From the NCBI GenBank assembly GCA_033398695.1, contig CM065809.1, positions 172,970,501-173,034,500 of the forward strand: DNA of 64,000 nucleotides. Reading direction: 5' to 3'. Each line of letters opens with the position of its first letter. Within the stretch, counting starts at the first letter, position 1. Source of the DNA: Orobanche coerulescens (lineage: Eukaryota > Streptophyta > Magnoliopsida > Lamiales > Orobanchaceae). Shown piece by piece: positions 12,846 to 24,384 of this stretch. Made by a program: the position numbers and the translations under genes. Under the pieces are notes generated by a model, which saw only the letters and a program-made list of their open reading frames with translations, did no database searches and was not told where the DNA came from.

Positions 12846-13159
12846 CAGTGATCGGCCAAAAACTGAAACGACCATAACTCTCTCGTCCGGACTCCGATTG
12901 ACTCACCGTTTGAACCATTGGAAAGCTAACTCGATGTTCTATAATATTGCAAAGATTTAGAATTTTTAGAGTCACCAAAAATTAATGGTGATCTAACAAA
13001 GTCGAACTCATATGAGGAAAGTTGAAACAATGAACAATAACGAGAATACAGTTCAACAGTTGACAGGAAGGACATACTGAAAGATACACGAGGGTCACTA
13101 TGACCGAGAAATATACCAAAAATGAAAATACAAGGGAAAGAAAAATACCGGATATTACA

Positions 13160-13195
13160 TTCTACCCCTCTAAAAATAAGTTTCGTCCGAAACTT
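13160..13195 (-). promoter_or_regulatory. Gypsy-1 polypurine tract and adjacent inverted repeat
   Basis: Directly inside the left LTR the minus strand reads AGAGGGGTAGAA, a polypurine tract priming plus-strand DNA. Next to it, AAGTTTCG...CGAAACTT (13178-13195) forms an inverted repeat with an 8-bp arm, also present in Gypsy-2 and N3. Confidence 0.75.
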
Positions 13196-13409
13196 AAGAA
13201 ACAAACAACTCAGTGGTACCTAGCACGCATGCTATCCTCGGCTTCCCAAGTTGCCTCCTCGACACCGTGTCTCGACCACCGCACTTTGACCAAAGGGATG
13301 GTCTTATGCCTCGCCGTTTCTCACGATGCTCCAAAATCTTCAAAGGACGCTCGAAAGTAATATCTTCAAGAATATCAATCTCGCCATAATCGATGACGTG
13401 ACTAGGATC

Positions 13410-14171
13410 CTAACATATTTCCTCACCGGGAAACATGAAAACGCTATGAACATGACTCAAGGCCGGAGGTAACGCCAAACGGTATGCTAACCCACCGACT
13501 CGCTCGAGAATCTCGAAGGGTCCAATAAATCTCGGACTCAACTTCCCCTTCTTCCCGAAACGGAAAACTCCTCTCGTTGGCGACACCTTCAGCAAAACGT
13601 GGTCTCCCACCTCAAATTCTAAAGGTCTACGACGGACATCGGCATATGACTTCTGTCGACTCTGGGCCGTCAACATCCGTTCTCGAATTAATTCTATCTT
13701 CCGCCTCGTCTCTAAAACGACATCTGGCTCGGTCCCGACTAAATCGTACGCCTCATTCCAACAAATCGGTGACCGACATCGCCGCCCATAAAATGCCTCA
13801 TACGGTGCCATCCGAATCGACGCGTGCCAACTATTGTTGTATGTGAATTCGATCAATGGCAAATGCTCCTCCCAGTCGCTGCTCCAATCGAGAGCGCACG
13901 CACGCAACATATCCTCGAACGTCTGGATAGTGCGTTCCGACTGTCCATCTGACTGAGGATGGAAAGAGGTACTCAAATGCAAACGGGTACCCAACGCCTT
14001 ATGCACCGCCTGCCAAAAGTGCGATACGAAACGGCCATCACGATCCGAAACGATAGACTTCGGAGTACCGTGAAGCCTCACAATCTGCGCGACAAATATA
14101 CGGGCTGATCTCTCCGGCCCCAAGTGTCCTTGATGCCCGTAAAATGTGCCGACTTGGTCGACGATCAACAA
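13410..14171 (-). pseudogene. Gypsy-1 integrase core fragment
   Basis: The longest open stretch of the Gypsy-1 pol. It contains the second catalytic aspartate in VSDRDGRF and the glutamate in SDGQSERTIQTF with the expected 35-residue spacing, then the GDHVLLKVSPTRGVFRFGKKGKL region typical of chromovirus integrase C-termini. The first catalytic Asp (MDFITSLPRSRS) is in another frame at 14038-14229. Integrase joins element DNA to the chromosome. Confidence 0.9.
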
Positions 14172-16005
14172 TCACCCAAACCATATTCATGCTCGATCTC
14201 GATCTCGGCAAACTCGTAATGAAATCCATCGATATATCTTCCCATTTCCATTCCGAACGGAAGTGATCGCAATAACCTGCCGGTCGCCGATGCTCGATTT
14301 TGACCTGGGCAAGTCAAACATCTCGCCACAACCGTGCGACTTCCTCCTTCATATCATTCCACCGTAAGTTCCTCCTCGTGTCCTTGTACATCTTACTCGA
14401 GCCAGATGAACGGAATAGGGTGTGAAATGGGCCTCACGCAAAATACCCTCGCAACCTCGATCGCTCGGCACACAAAGCCGACTGAATCTCAAAACACCAT
14501 CCTCGTGAATCACAAACCCGTGAGACTTTCCTTTAAGAACGTTCTCTCGCATTTGAGTAATCATCGGATCCTCTAATTGCTTGATTTAATTTCATCGATC
14601 AAAGACGACGAAATTTCTAAGGCACACATTGCCGACAGATCCAGCAAAGAAAACCTCAACATCTAACCCGATCAAAGCCCGCCGAAGCTCGGGACCGAGG
14701 CGTAAGGACCTCAAGCGCCGCAACGCAATCGGTTTCCGACTCAAGGCGTCGGCCACGACATTCGCCTTACCCGGATGATAAAGGATTTCGAGGTCATAAT
14801 CCTTAATCAACTCTAACCACCTCCTCTGTCTCATATTCAACTCTCCGAGTAAATATGTATTTCAGACTTTTATGATCGGTAAAAATCGACATGCAGAGCC
14901 GAAAAGATAGTGACGCCAAATCTTGAGTGCAAAGACAACCGCCGCTAACTCCAAATCGTGAGTAGGGTAGTTAAGCTCATACGGCCTCAATCGCCTCGAC
15001 GCATAGGCAATGGTCTTGCCGTGGCCGCATCAATACGCACCCAAGACCACGACCAAGCATCGCTAAAAACGGCGAAACCCTCGTTGCCACATGGCAATGC
15101 CAAAACCGGGTGAAGTCAAACGCTTCTTCACTCCTCAAAACTCGACTCTCTCATCGGTCCGCATTTAACTTCTCGGATTTCTGAGCAATCGTGTAAGTGG
15201 TCGAGCTAGTTTTGAGAAACCTCACGAACCTACGGTAGTAGCCACCAAACCCAAGAAACTACGGACCTCCTTCACATTTGTGGGCGATGCCCAATCCAAC
15301 ACCGCTCGATTTTCTCGGATCTACTCGAACTCCCTACCGAAATCACGTGACCCAAAAACATCACTTCCTTCACTAACTCACATTTCGAGAACTTCGCATA
15401 GAGTTGCTCGGTCCTCAAAATGTCTAACACTACCCGCAAATGATGGGCATGCTCTTCCTCGTTCCTCGAATAAATAAGAATATCGTCAATGAAGACGACA
15501 ACACACTTATCCAAATACTCGATAAAGACTTTGTTCATCAACTGCATGAACACCGCCGCGCGTTAGTTAACCCGAAAGGCATAACTACAAACTCATAATG
15601 TCCGTATCTCGTCCGAAAAGCCGCTGCACGCGGACTCCCTCACCCAGAGCCGATAGTACCCCGATCTCAAATCAATCTTTGATAATACCGCGCTCCTCGC
15701 AATCGGTCGAACAAGTCGTCAATCCTCGGCAAAGGATACTTGTTCTTGATGGTCACCTTGTTCGATTCACGATAGTCGATACACAAACGTAGTGAACCAT
15801 CCTTCTTACGCACAAACAAGACCGGTGCGCCCTAAGGCGAGGCGCTCGGTCGAACATACCCCGACTCAAGAAATTCACTCAAGCTTTCTTCAACTCGACA
15901 TCTCTCAAGGTGCCATGCGATACGGCGCCTTGAAATCGGAGCCGCACCCGGCTCTAACTCTATAGCAAACTCAACCTCACGATCCGGTGGCAATCCCGCA
16001 ACTCG

Positions 16006-16866
16006 TCAGAAATACATCAGAAACTCACTAACGATCGGAATCGATGAAAGCTCGACTCCACCATTCTCCGCCTTCAAGGCGTAGCACCAATAACCAAGAC
16101 ACCCTTTTCGCAGGAGTTTCATCGCCTTCAAGGCGTTAATAACAAACTTCTGGTTTCTCTTTCGCCCTGCGAAAGAGTGTTCGGTGCCGTCCTCGGCTAA
16201 CATAGTGATGATTCTCGTGCGGTAGTTCATGATTGCACCATGCCGTTCGAGCCAATCATTCCCGAGAATTAAATCCTCGCCCTCGATACTCACAACAATA
16301 AGATTAGAGAGCCAAGCCCTCTCACAAATAATCACATAACAGTCCCGGACTTCTCGATCACCGACAATTCTATCACCGCTAGGAAGTTTAACGATGAAAG
16401 GCTCGCAAGGTGACAAGCAGTCGAGACTCAAACGGTGTACACACTTTAGAGAAATGAATGAATGCGTAGCACCCGAATCAAAAAGTACACTGACAGGATG
16501 GGAATGGATGTGAACGGTACCTGTCGCCACAGTAGCTGCTGGATCATCGGTCCTCCTCATCTCGTAGATACGTGGCTGGGCAGAGCCGACACTGGATGCT
16601 CCTCCCCTAGCGGGCTGACCCCGACCCCTACCTCGGCCGGCACTCGGTGGAGGCGGCGGAGCAAATGAGCCCTGGTTCACGCTCGGCTCCATAGGTGCTG
16701 GGTGAGAAGAACGAGCACCGCGAAACTGTCTGAGCTTCTCGCAAAAAGAATCTTTATGGCCCGACTGACCACAAGTATGACAAGTCAAAGGTGGACGAAG
16801 ACAATCCCGGTTCACGTGGCCTGGCTTGCCACAGTTAAAGCATATGGGGTCCCGGACGACGGCCAA
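16006..16866 (-). pseudogene. Gypsy-1 zinc knuckles and aspartic protease
   Basis: The frame begins with two CCHC knuckles (CFNCGKPGHVNRDC and CHTCGQSGHKDSFC, CX2CX4HX4C) that bind genomic RNA. A Pro/Gly-rich linker follows, then a retropepsin-type active site ([13 protein letters not shown]) and the flap/second half ([12 protein letters not shown]). The frame is lost just before the reverse transcriptase. Confidence 0.92.
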
Positions 16867-17960
16867 GCGGCACTAAAGCTCCTAAAAACGAGCCGAACCG
16901 CCCGTAGAAATATTTGCACTGAGATTTCGCCGGCCTCCACTCTGGGACCAGAAAATTTCCGACCGACTTCGCTTCTTGCTCTCGCGAGCCAAATCGCTAG
17001 CGGTCACCGACATATCATAAGCAAGAGCTCGACTCGATAATCCTTCAAGGTAGTACAGACGAGCCTGGACATATAGTCCCGAATGGACAGTTTCATTCTC
17101 CGAAAATGAAAAATCTTGTCGCTCTCTTCGACAACTTGGGTCTTCACATAACCCAACTCCTTATTAAAATCGGCAATAGCTTGGGATACGGGATATCCCG
17201 TGGTTGAGCATCAAAGAAAGCATGCACTCGAGCCTGCCCGACCGGCCATGGACAATACTCGGTCTCCATCAACTCCTCGAACTCGGCCCACGAAGCAACA
17301 TGATCTTTGGGACCAACGGCCTCCCACCAACTGCAGCATCTCCCGTGAGAAAGTATTGAGCAATAGGGACCTTGCGGTCCTCGGGGCGGTTGGTAGCAGT
17401 GAATACTTTGGATATCTCCTTGATCCACCCTTCCCACCGATCGGGTCCGAAGCTCCCGAACCGGGAGGATGCATCTTGATGACATCCTCAAGCCAACGAT
17501 CCGCTCCGCCCGATTAGCATGGGCCTGATCGGGGTTCGACCACTGAGCTATAGCCGCCATCCGGTTAACCATTTGCCGCATAACACCCGCAATACCAAGA
17601 TCGGGCGCGCTCCCGAGAAGAAGCATGACCGTGACGGTCACCAGACGCCGGCTCTCGAAGAATGCGATGTGGCCGCCACCGGCCGCCCACGTCCTCGGCC
17701 GCGTCCACGACCACGACCACGACCACGGTTTCCTCCGGCATCCATACTGAAGTTGAGAGATAACAGAAGTATATCGATGATGAGTAAGGGAGGAAAAGCA
17801 ACTACAATTCAAATGGGGAAAATACAATGCAAGAAACAAAAGAGCCGAATAAGAAAACTTACGAGCACTGGAAGTACTGGGATGCTGGCAGCGGTGTGAC
17901 AATGTACAAAACAAATACGACTAGACCCAAATAACCAACAAGCCTAGGTATCCATAAACC

Positions 17961-17983
17961 TAGAGCGCTCCGATACCATTTTC
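17961..17983 (-). promoter_or_regulatory. Gypsy-1 primer-binding site
   Basis: Five bases inside the right LTR the minus strand reads TGGTATCGGAGC, one base different from the initiator tRNA-Met type TGGTATCAGAGC. Confidence 0.8.
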
Positions 17984-20155
17984 TGTAACACCCCGAGATA
18001 TTCAGAGTATATTACAGCGCCGTGGACCCCCCCACATGGGACCCACCAGGCTACAAATAAGAAAACTCCACTCGACTAACCATCCCGGTTAGCGAGGACA
18101 CACACTTAATTATAAGACATAAAAAGTTACGCCCGGAGCAACCGGCGAAATGATCATCAACCAACAATGTAACAATTTAAAAGTAGTACAACATGGAGTT
18201 GAATTTGAAAAGCCTAAGTACTCGCGAGTACAGTCTATCAGTTTATAAATATATAAAACAACCAAATCGAAGTGGACGAAAGAAATAGAAAGACCCAAAT
18301 GCACATGTCAACGACCTGCCAACATCCTCGCATCGTCTGTGTGCCCGCTCGTCCGGATAATCATAACCTGAAATCCATAACAAGAATTTCCCCAAAATGG
18401 GTCCCCAGAGGGGTTAGCAATTACGCTAGTACAAGTAATCAAGGCAAACCAATCGCTTACACATTTCATAGTACATGCACCAATATCATTTCGAAAACCA
18501 AAACAAGACATGTCTTTTCCGGAAACAAACAAATACAATTAATTTGCCTAGACCGGGACGAAGCCACGAATCCCACTCGAGGCCTCTATGGACCCTCCCG
18601 AGCCGCCACATTCATAAAACAAACCAAGCACCACACGTCACCTAGACCGGACGAAGCCACGAATCCCACTCGAGGCCTCTAAGGACCCTCCCGAGTCAAG
18701 GCTAGCGAATCAAACTCATGAATCCGTGACGGCCATAGATTCCCTCGAGGCCCCGTCGGACCCTCCCGAGGTGAGTAAAGCACACACAATATACATTACC
18801 ATTTCACGTTAAGCATAAGGGTTTCCAAGAATTACTTGCCTTGAATATTTTGATGACGCAACGAACGGAAAGGATAATCACCGACGAACACTAGGAATCA
18901 ACGGAACCAAACCTAACGATTCGAAGAACATAATTACAACCAACTCTAATCGAATACGGAAATGGAATACACCCGAAAACCCGCCTACGATTCATGTATA
19001 TTCATACCAAAAATAACAACGAGGGCGGACCACAACCAAACCCTCTCGATTCCGTAAAAATCCACAAAATATCCATGAATCCGTAAGAAACTAAAGATAC
19101 TAACAATATTAATCGTATTCATCAAGAATCCACCAACAAAACGGAACTAATCGGAAGAGAATCCCAAAACCCCCAAATTAATCGAAAATAGGTTTCTAGA
19201 GATGTTACCTTCGGAGATTCAAGTACTAAGATCCGTAGAACACGCGTTGGATTGATTGTCCGGGCTTCACGATCAAAAGGAGATGAAGAAAATCAAACAC
19301 TCAAATGATTTGTGAAGGAAAAACCCTCCCTCAAGCTTACTCTCTCGGTTGAAGATGAAGAAAAGGGGAGAAATGGGCTAAAATGCTGAAAAAAAATGGA
19401 TTTATAGGGGTTGACTGCCTGCCGGACACGGCCCGTGCCGATCGGCACGGTCGTGTTGCACAGCTGGCCGGCAGGGACTCGACCGTGTCCACGATCGGCA
19501 CGGTCGTGTTGCACAGCTGGCCGACAGGGACTCGACCGTGTCCTGCTTGACACGGTCGCGGCGCGGAGGGCCCTTCCGACAGTGACCCGTCCGACAGCGA
19601 CTCGGCATGACTCGACCGTGTCCTGGAACACGGTCGGGCGTGTCGGCAGTCGGTTCTGGCACTTCCGGACGAGTACGGCACGGGCCGTGTCGGACGACAC
19701 GGTCGGGTCCTGAGACAGAAACTTTCGGCAGTTCCGGACGAGTACGGCACGGGCCGTGTCGGACGACACGGTCGGGTCCTGAGACAGAAACTTTCGGCAG
19801 TTCCGGACGAGTACGGCACGGGCCGTGTCGGACGACACGGCCGAGTTCGATCGGCAGTGATCGGCCAAAAACTGAAACGACCATAACTCTCTCGTCCGGA
19901 CTCCGATTGACTCACCGTTTGAACCATTGGAAAGCTAACTCGATGTTCTATAATATTGCAAAGATTTAGAATTTTTGGAGTCACCAAAAATTAATGGTGA
20001 TCTAACAAAGTCGACAGGAAGGACAATGAACAATAACGAGAATACAGTTCAACAGTTGACAGGAAGGACATACTGAAAGATACACGAGGGTCACTATGAC
20101 CGAGAAATATACCAAAAATGAAAATACAAGGGAAAGAAAAATACCGGATATTACA
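17984..20155 (-). repeat. Gypsy-1 LTR, right copy (5' LTR of the element)
   Basis: It pairs with 10979-13159 with scattered small differences, many of them 1-3 base gaps. It carries the same TATA box (19401-19408) and palindrome cluster (about 19425-19850). The end near 20010-20055 has a short local duplication (ACAGGAAGGACA) not in the left copy. Confidence 0.95.
19425..19850. repeat. Palindrome cluster upstream of the Gypsy-1 TATA box, right LTR
   Basis: Second copy of the CACGG/CCGTG-type cluster, including GTGCCGATCGGCAC and three 65-bp direct repeats. Differences from the left copy are concentrated in small gaps next to palindromes. Confidence 0.88.
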
Positions 20156-21154
20156 AGGGATTGGCAGGGGAGTCAATCCATCCAAATACTGGCACATTCC
20201 CCCAAATAGAAGATCGTCAAAAGAATTCATCACGCAGCTACAGACGCAGTTAGATAATGAAAGACGTGAACGTGAGTTGAAGAATGAGGAAGTTAAGGAT
20301 TTGAAGATAAAGATGGGAGAACAAGGCCAACAATTAAATTTAATATTAGCTCATCTGGCCTCTCAAGGAATAGGAATACCACCACTGCCAACATCTCAAG
20401 GAAGTGTGTCACAACTTCAAGCCAAAAATACCAGTTTCGATGGACGAGTAAGAAACAGGATATACTCCCTCCTACTTTACATACATGTTGTCTTTGAGTA
20501 TTGCACACTAATTAATGAATTTTTCTTTTGACAAAATTAACCATAACTAATGACAGTTAATTATGATTAACTAACCTGGTGTAATATCTGTACTCTGCAG
20601 AATTCTTCGAAAAGTTGTTTGCCATCTCAGCAAGGAACTCATGCAACTAGCAACCGCTCCAATGGATCTTTGCTGGACCGTACTATTAAAAAATCTTCAA
20701 CAATAGTTCGGAAATCTCCACAGCTAGATTGTAGACCTGGATTTATGCAGGACTCTCCTCATGCTATTAAGTCACAAGAACTTAAGACTATACGGCATCT
20801 CAATTATTGCCAAATGAAGGCTTAGTAGTAAGTTTTTTAAGGTATATGAAATTATTTTATTTTAGATTGAACTTTATGATGTTCATGCACCATATATTTT
20901 TGCAGACTATAAAATGCAAACTGTCACATCCAGATTTGAGAAACATAGTAGCACACGGTACTATCTACTACTCATCAAAAAAACAAACGGTACATGGAGT
21001 TCCACTGAAGGGTGATTGCTATAAAGTTTCCATTGACGATTTAAAAAAGCCAGCTGCCTTTTTACCCATCCAAGCTGGTGATCACAAAACAGTAGCGGAT
21101 GCTCATCGTAGTTTTGTGGCTTGGCCAAAAAACCTTGTGATCCCTGATTCGAAG

Positions 21155-21658
21155 GTTAGCTTCTTATTTGATTTTATATATCGCTAACGGTTAATTACCA
21201 AAACCCAACTCCTTAGCATGTGCATGGTAAGTTTCATCTTTATGCAAGAATATAGTTTGCTGGATATGTGACACCAAAATTTGATGGGTTATTTTTACTT
21301 TGAAATTTTTTTGGGTTATTTTATAATTACCTAAATTTCTGGGGTAGATTGTGTACTGAGACCTTATGTTTGAATGGTCATGGTTATAGATAGTTTAATG
21401 TGATACTTGGCACCAAAAGTTGAGGGGTCATTTGAACTTTGAAGATTTTTTTGGGTTATTTTGTAACTACCCAAATTTCTGAGGTAAATTCTATGATGAT
21501 ACCTTGTTTTGAAATGGTCATGGTCATAGGAAGTATAGTGAAGCATCTTGTACGGAAGGATGAACTTTTTTGAGGGATATTTTTGTACAGAAGCATCTTG
21601 TAGGCAATTTAATGTGATATCTTGTACAGAAGCATCTTGTAGGCAATGATCATGGGTT
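21155..21658 (+). repeat. Intron with ~120-bp imperfect tandem repeats
   Basis: The intron repeats blocks such as GGGTTATTTTGTAA(C/T)TACC and CTTGTACAGAAGCATCTTG several times. The same repeats resume at 41082-41280 after the nested elements. One repeat (about 21575-21600) preserves what the target site of the nested elements looked like before insertion. Confidence 0.7.
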
Positions 21659-21663
21659 ATTTT

Positions 21664-23757
21664 TGTAACACCCCCAAAACCGTACGGGAGTATTACACGC
21701 CGTGGGCCCCGCGCCGGAACCCACCAGGCTAAAAACCATTTAAAAAAAACGACAAGAAGGCCGATGACGGTAGTATTTTTCAAAAATCACAAAATCATTT
21801 GAAAACACCAACTACCGTCAAGATAATCAAGGCCAAAAACTCGGTTAAGGGAATCGGTTTTCGAAATCAAACTCAGTTGGCATAAAACCGAAAGCCATTT
21901 GAAAGATCTCACACAGCGGATAAAAATACAGTCCAAGATACATATACATCAATAATGATATACACAAATGTAATACACGATTCCCCAACAATATGCCATA
22001 GCCGTATCGTCCGAATCCTCGCCTCACGACCGCAACCATCAAAGTTCTCAATACCAAAAACAAGTCCACAACGGGCCGCAATAATGCCCGACAAATAACC
22101 ACAAGTACATAAACATAAATATTCACATGCCATGCATCATGAGAATAATAACCTCAACGATAACCTTACCACTTCCTAATCCAACGATTCTCATCAAAAT
22201 CCCAATATCACGATAATACCACATAATACCTCAATACCGAATACCTTCCCGTACACAATCTTCTATGTACGATTACCACAAAACATACCTCTATCCGGAC
22301 TTCCTTCCGAAATGTATACCATAGACCAAGAATATCCAAAATGACATCAACAATATCCGAATACTACAATCTTCCCAAGATTGTCCAAGTATCTCAACAA
22401 TCATCAATCAGGCATTCTAATCCTTTTAGAACATCACTGAACATTCGTCAATATGCAATACAACATAAAATACTTATGAAATGTAAATGGAATTACTCAT
22501 CAAAACATTACAACCGAACAAGTAAACACTTGCCTGGATACCAACACGACAAAACAACACCGAACACATCGCCCTCGTCTACGAGCTCTTCAGCCCCGAC
22601 TGGACGGAATCTACGGCCTTTCACCGCGGCAAAACGATTATACCTATTGGTTAATCAACCTAGAACAATAATCATATCAATAATCGAACCAACTTGGTAA
22701 CAATGATCATAACATATTCAATCCGGAATTCAACCTCATATCAAGATTCATCTCATCTAAATCAACCACTATCATCACTATGATTTAGAATACCATCTTA
22801 AATCGGTTAAACGAATCATCAAATCATCATAGTCATCATATGGCCTCAAGAACATCAAGAACTCTATGATTCCATAATCATAATCAACATATTCAAAGCA
22901 TATCATTATCTTCCTTCAACATAAACCTCATATATCCTCAAGAATTGCAATAACAACATCATAATCATCTTCATACGAATCATTCATCAACTATAACATC
23001 AAAATTCCGAAATGAAAAGGAGAAATATCCAACATACCTCATAGAATATGGATAACACAAGAAATCACTTCAAGAATCAACAATAGTTCCATAACCAAGC
23101 TCTAATTCCATGATTCCAAGCTCACAATCATGTTAGAAGTGTTTAGAACACTCTTAGAAGTGAAGAGGGACGAGTTTTGGAGAGAAGCATCTCAAAGGAT
23201 CGTGAGAGAAATGAAAGGCAACACTTCAATATATAAACTGCACTCTCATTACGTACGTAAGTGTCCTTTCTTAACGTACGCAACAACTTTAACGCATTTA
23301 ATCCAAAATCCATAACGCACGTAACCAACTCACTGTCTCATTCCGTGCGGTCCATTACGACGTAACCCATACCATATAACGTCGTAATATACCGGTTGAC
23401 TTGCTACGATAATGGTCGGTGTTACGTCGTAACACGCCCCGTATAACGTGCGTAACGACGCGTTGACTCACTGTCAACATCCTCCGCCGAAAGTTGCGGA
23501 CACGAGTCCCCACTCGCCACCAGACTTCGGTCTGTCCGATGCCTTCGTTAAATGCGTAATAACTTAGCCTTAACGTACGTAACCATGCCAATATTACGTA
23601 CGTAAGCTCACCTTGTTAACGTACGTAACAATTCCATACTTAGCCAATTTCAGCAATTCCTGTCCAAAGTCACGACATACCAAATACGAGCATAATTAAC
23701 CATCCACGATATCAAATATATAAACGAAAAATATATCCGAAAAATCGGGGTATTACA
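21664..23757 (-). repeat. N3 LTR copy a
   Basis: Runs TGTAACACCC to GGGGTATTACA. TATA region at 23228-23238 (minus TTTATATATTG), with the TTACGTACGTAA array directly upstream in element orientation (23249-23632). Confidence 0.93.
23249..23632. repeat. TTACGTACGTAA palindrome array, N3 LTR a
   Basis: About twelve positions carry the 12-bp palindrome TTACGTACGTAA or decayed forms. In this copy several are reduced to forms such as TTACGACGTAA or have C/T changes. Confidence 0.92.
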
Positions 23758-24384
23758 CTCTACCCCCCTTAAAATAAGTTTCGTCCTCGAAACTTGCAAT
23801 CACTCGCACAAACAACATTTCAACAGAAAATCCAAAATCACCAAGATAACCAAGAATTATTGAATAATCTGAACATCATACTTACAGGTCAGTGAAGACG
23901 AAGATCTCCCGTGATACTAGCATATGACACCATTTCAAAAATCTCGACACAACAAGAATGCCAAAACAGGAATAATCACAATTTGAAAACGATTGGTCTC
24001 CGCCAAGACCACAACAAGTTTAGAGCATCGAGTTTTGTGGGATCTCGTGACGCCGTGTCTCCTCACCTAAAGCGCATGAGCCGCTCCTTGTCACATGCAC
24101 GTATCACCGGCGTTCCACTCCACATCGAAAGCCGCACATCGCACGTGCCTCGCACCGCGTTCACTTCCGATTGGAGCCGCACATTGCACATGACCACGGC
24201 ACCGGCGTTCACTCGCCTCGTCGGTCTAGGGAACACCAACAATCCCCAAACCCACACATCACCACGACAAGACTCAAAAATCACACGGTTCCAAAACATC
24301 ACAAACATCACGCTACTACCACACCAGAGAGCCACATAACACACATGCCCGGTTATCACAAAACCTTGGGCTCGATACCATATT
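23758..24384 (-). other. N3 internal region 1, non-coding
   Basis: A region of 627 bp. It starts with the polypurine tract and the AAGTTTCG...CGAAACTT inverted repeat (23776-23795) and ends with the primer site (minus TGGTATCGAGCC) beside LTR b. It contains several GCCGCACATTGCAC-type short repeats and no conserved reading frame across the three copies. Confidence 0.8.

Larger units (their letters stand above)
10979..13159 (-). repeat. Gypsy-1 LTR, left copy (3' LTR of the element)
   Basis: The LTR runs from TGTAACACCCCGAG to GGATATTACA and is about 2.18 kb. In element orientation U3 is at the right. The TATA box is at 12399-12406 (minus strand CCTATAAA), with a GC-rich palindrome cluster directly upstream of it. 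Two near-identical imperfect blocks ending CCTCCCGAG lie in U5 (about 11543-11775). Confidence 0.95.
13196..17745 (-). pseudogene. Gypsy-1 gag-pol region, frame-broken
   Basis: Gag begins at an ATG at 17745 followed by a Gly/Arg-rich tract, a gag core (to about 16960), two CCHC zinc knuckles and protease (16866-16006). Then come reverse transcriptase with FIDD in place of YxDD (about 15480), an RNase H remnant (15150-14850), the [18 protein letters not shown] linker (14592-14840) and integrase (14560-13410). Chromodomain remnants follow near 13400-13200. Frames change repeatedly. Compared with the Gypsy-2 copy, many differences are 1-3 base losses at CAG/CTG or CCGG-like sites, so some breaks may be consensus errors. 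Confidence 0.9.
10979..20155 (-). mobile_element. Gypsy-1: chromodomain-type (Tekay/Del-like) Ty3/gypsy LTR retrotransposon
   Basis: The element is bounded by LTRs 10979-13159 and 17984-20155 (TG...CA) and flanked by a perfect 5-bp duplication AGGGA (10974-10978 and 20156-20160). It is on the minus strand: the primer-binding site lies beside the right LTR and the polypurine tract beside the left LTR. Gag, protease, reverse transcriptase, RNase H, integrase and a decayed chromodomain can be recognised in that order, all with frame breaks. It inserted into an exon of the CACTA accessory gene, and that reading frame resumes exactly across the duplication. Confidence 0.95.

Noticed and set aside
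12336..12978. Several overlapping frames with Arg/Pro/Thr-rich products on both strands (also 19293-19987)
   Set aside because: They read through the Gypsy-1 LTR palindrome cluster and repeat the same 20-residue text; GC-rich repeats lacking stops explain them.
23143..23328. Frames of 61 residues conserved in all four N3 LTRs on both strands
   Set aside because: They cover the TATA region of the LTR, overlap the palindrome array and are conserved only because the LTRs are copies.
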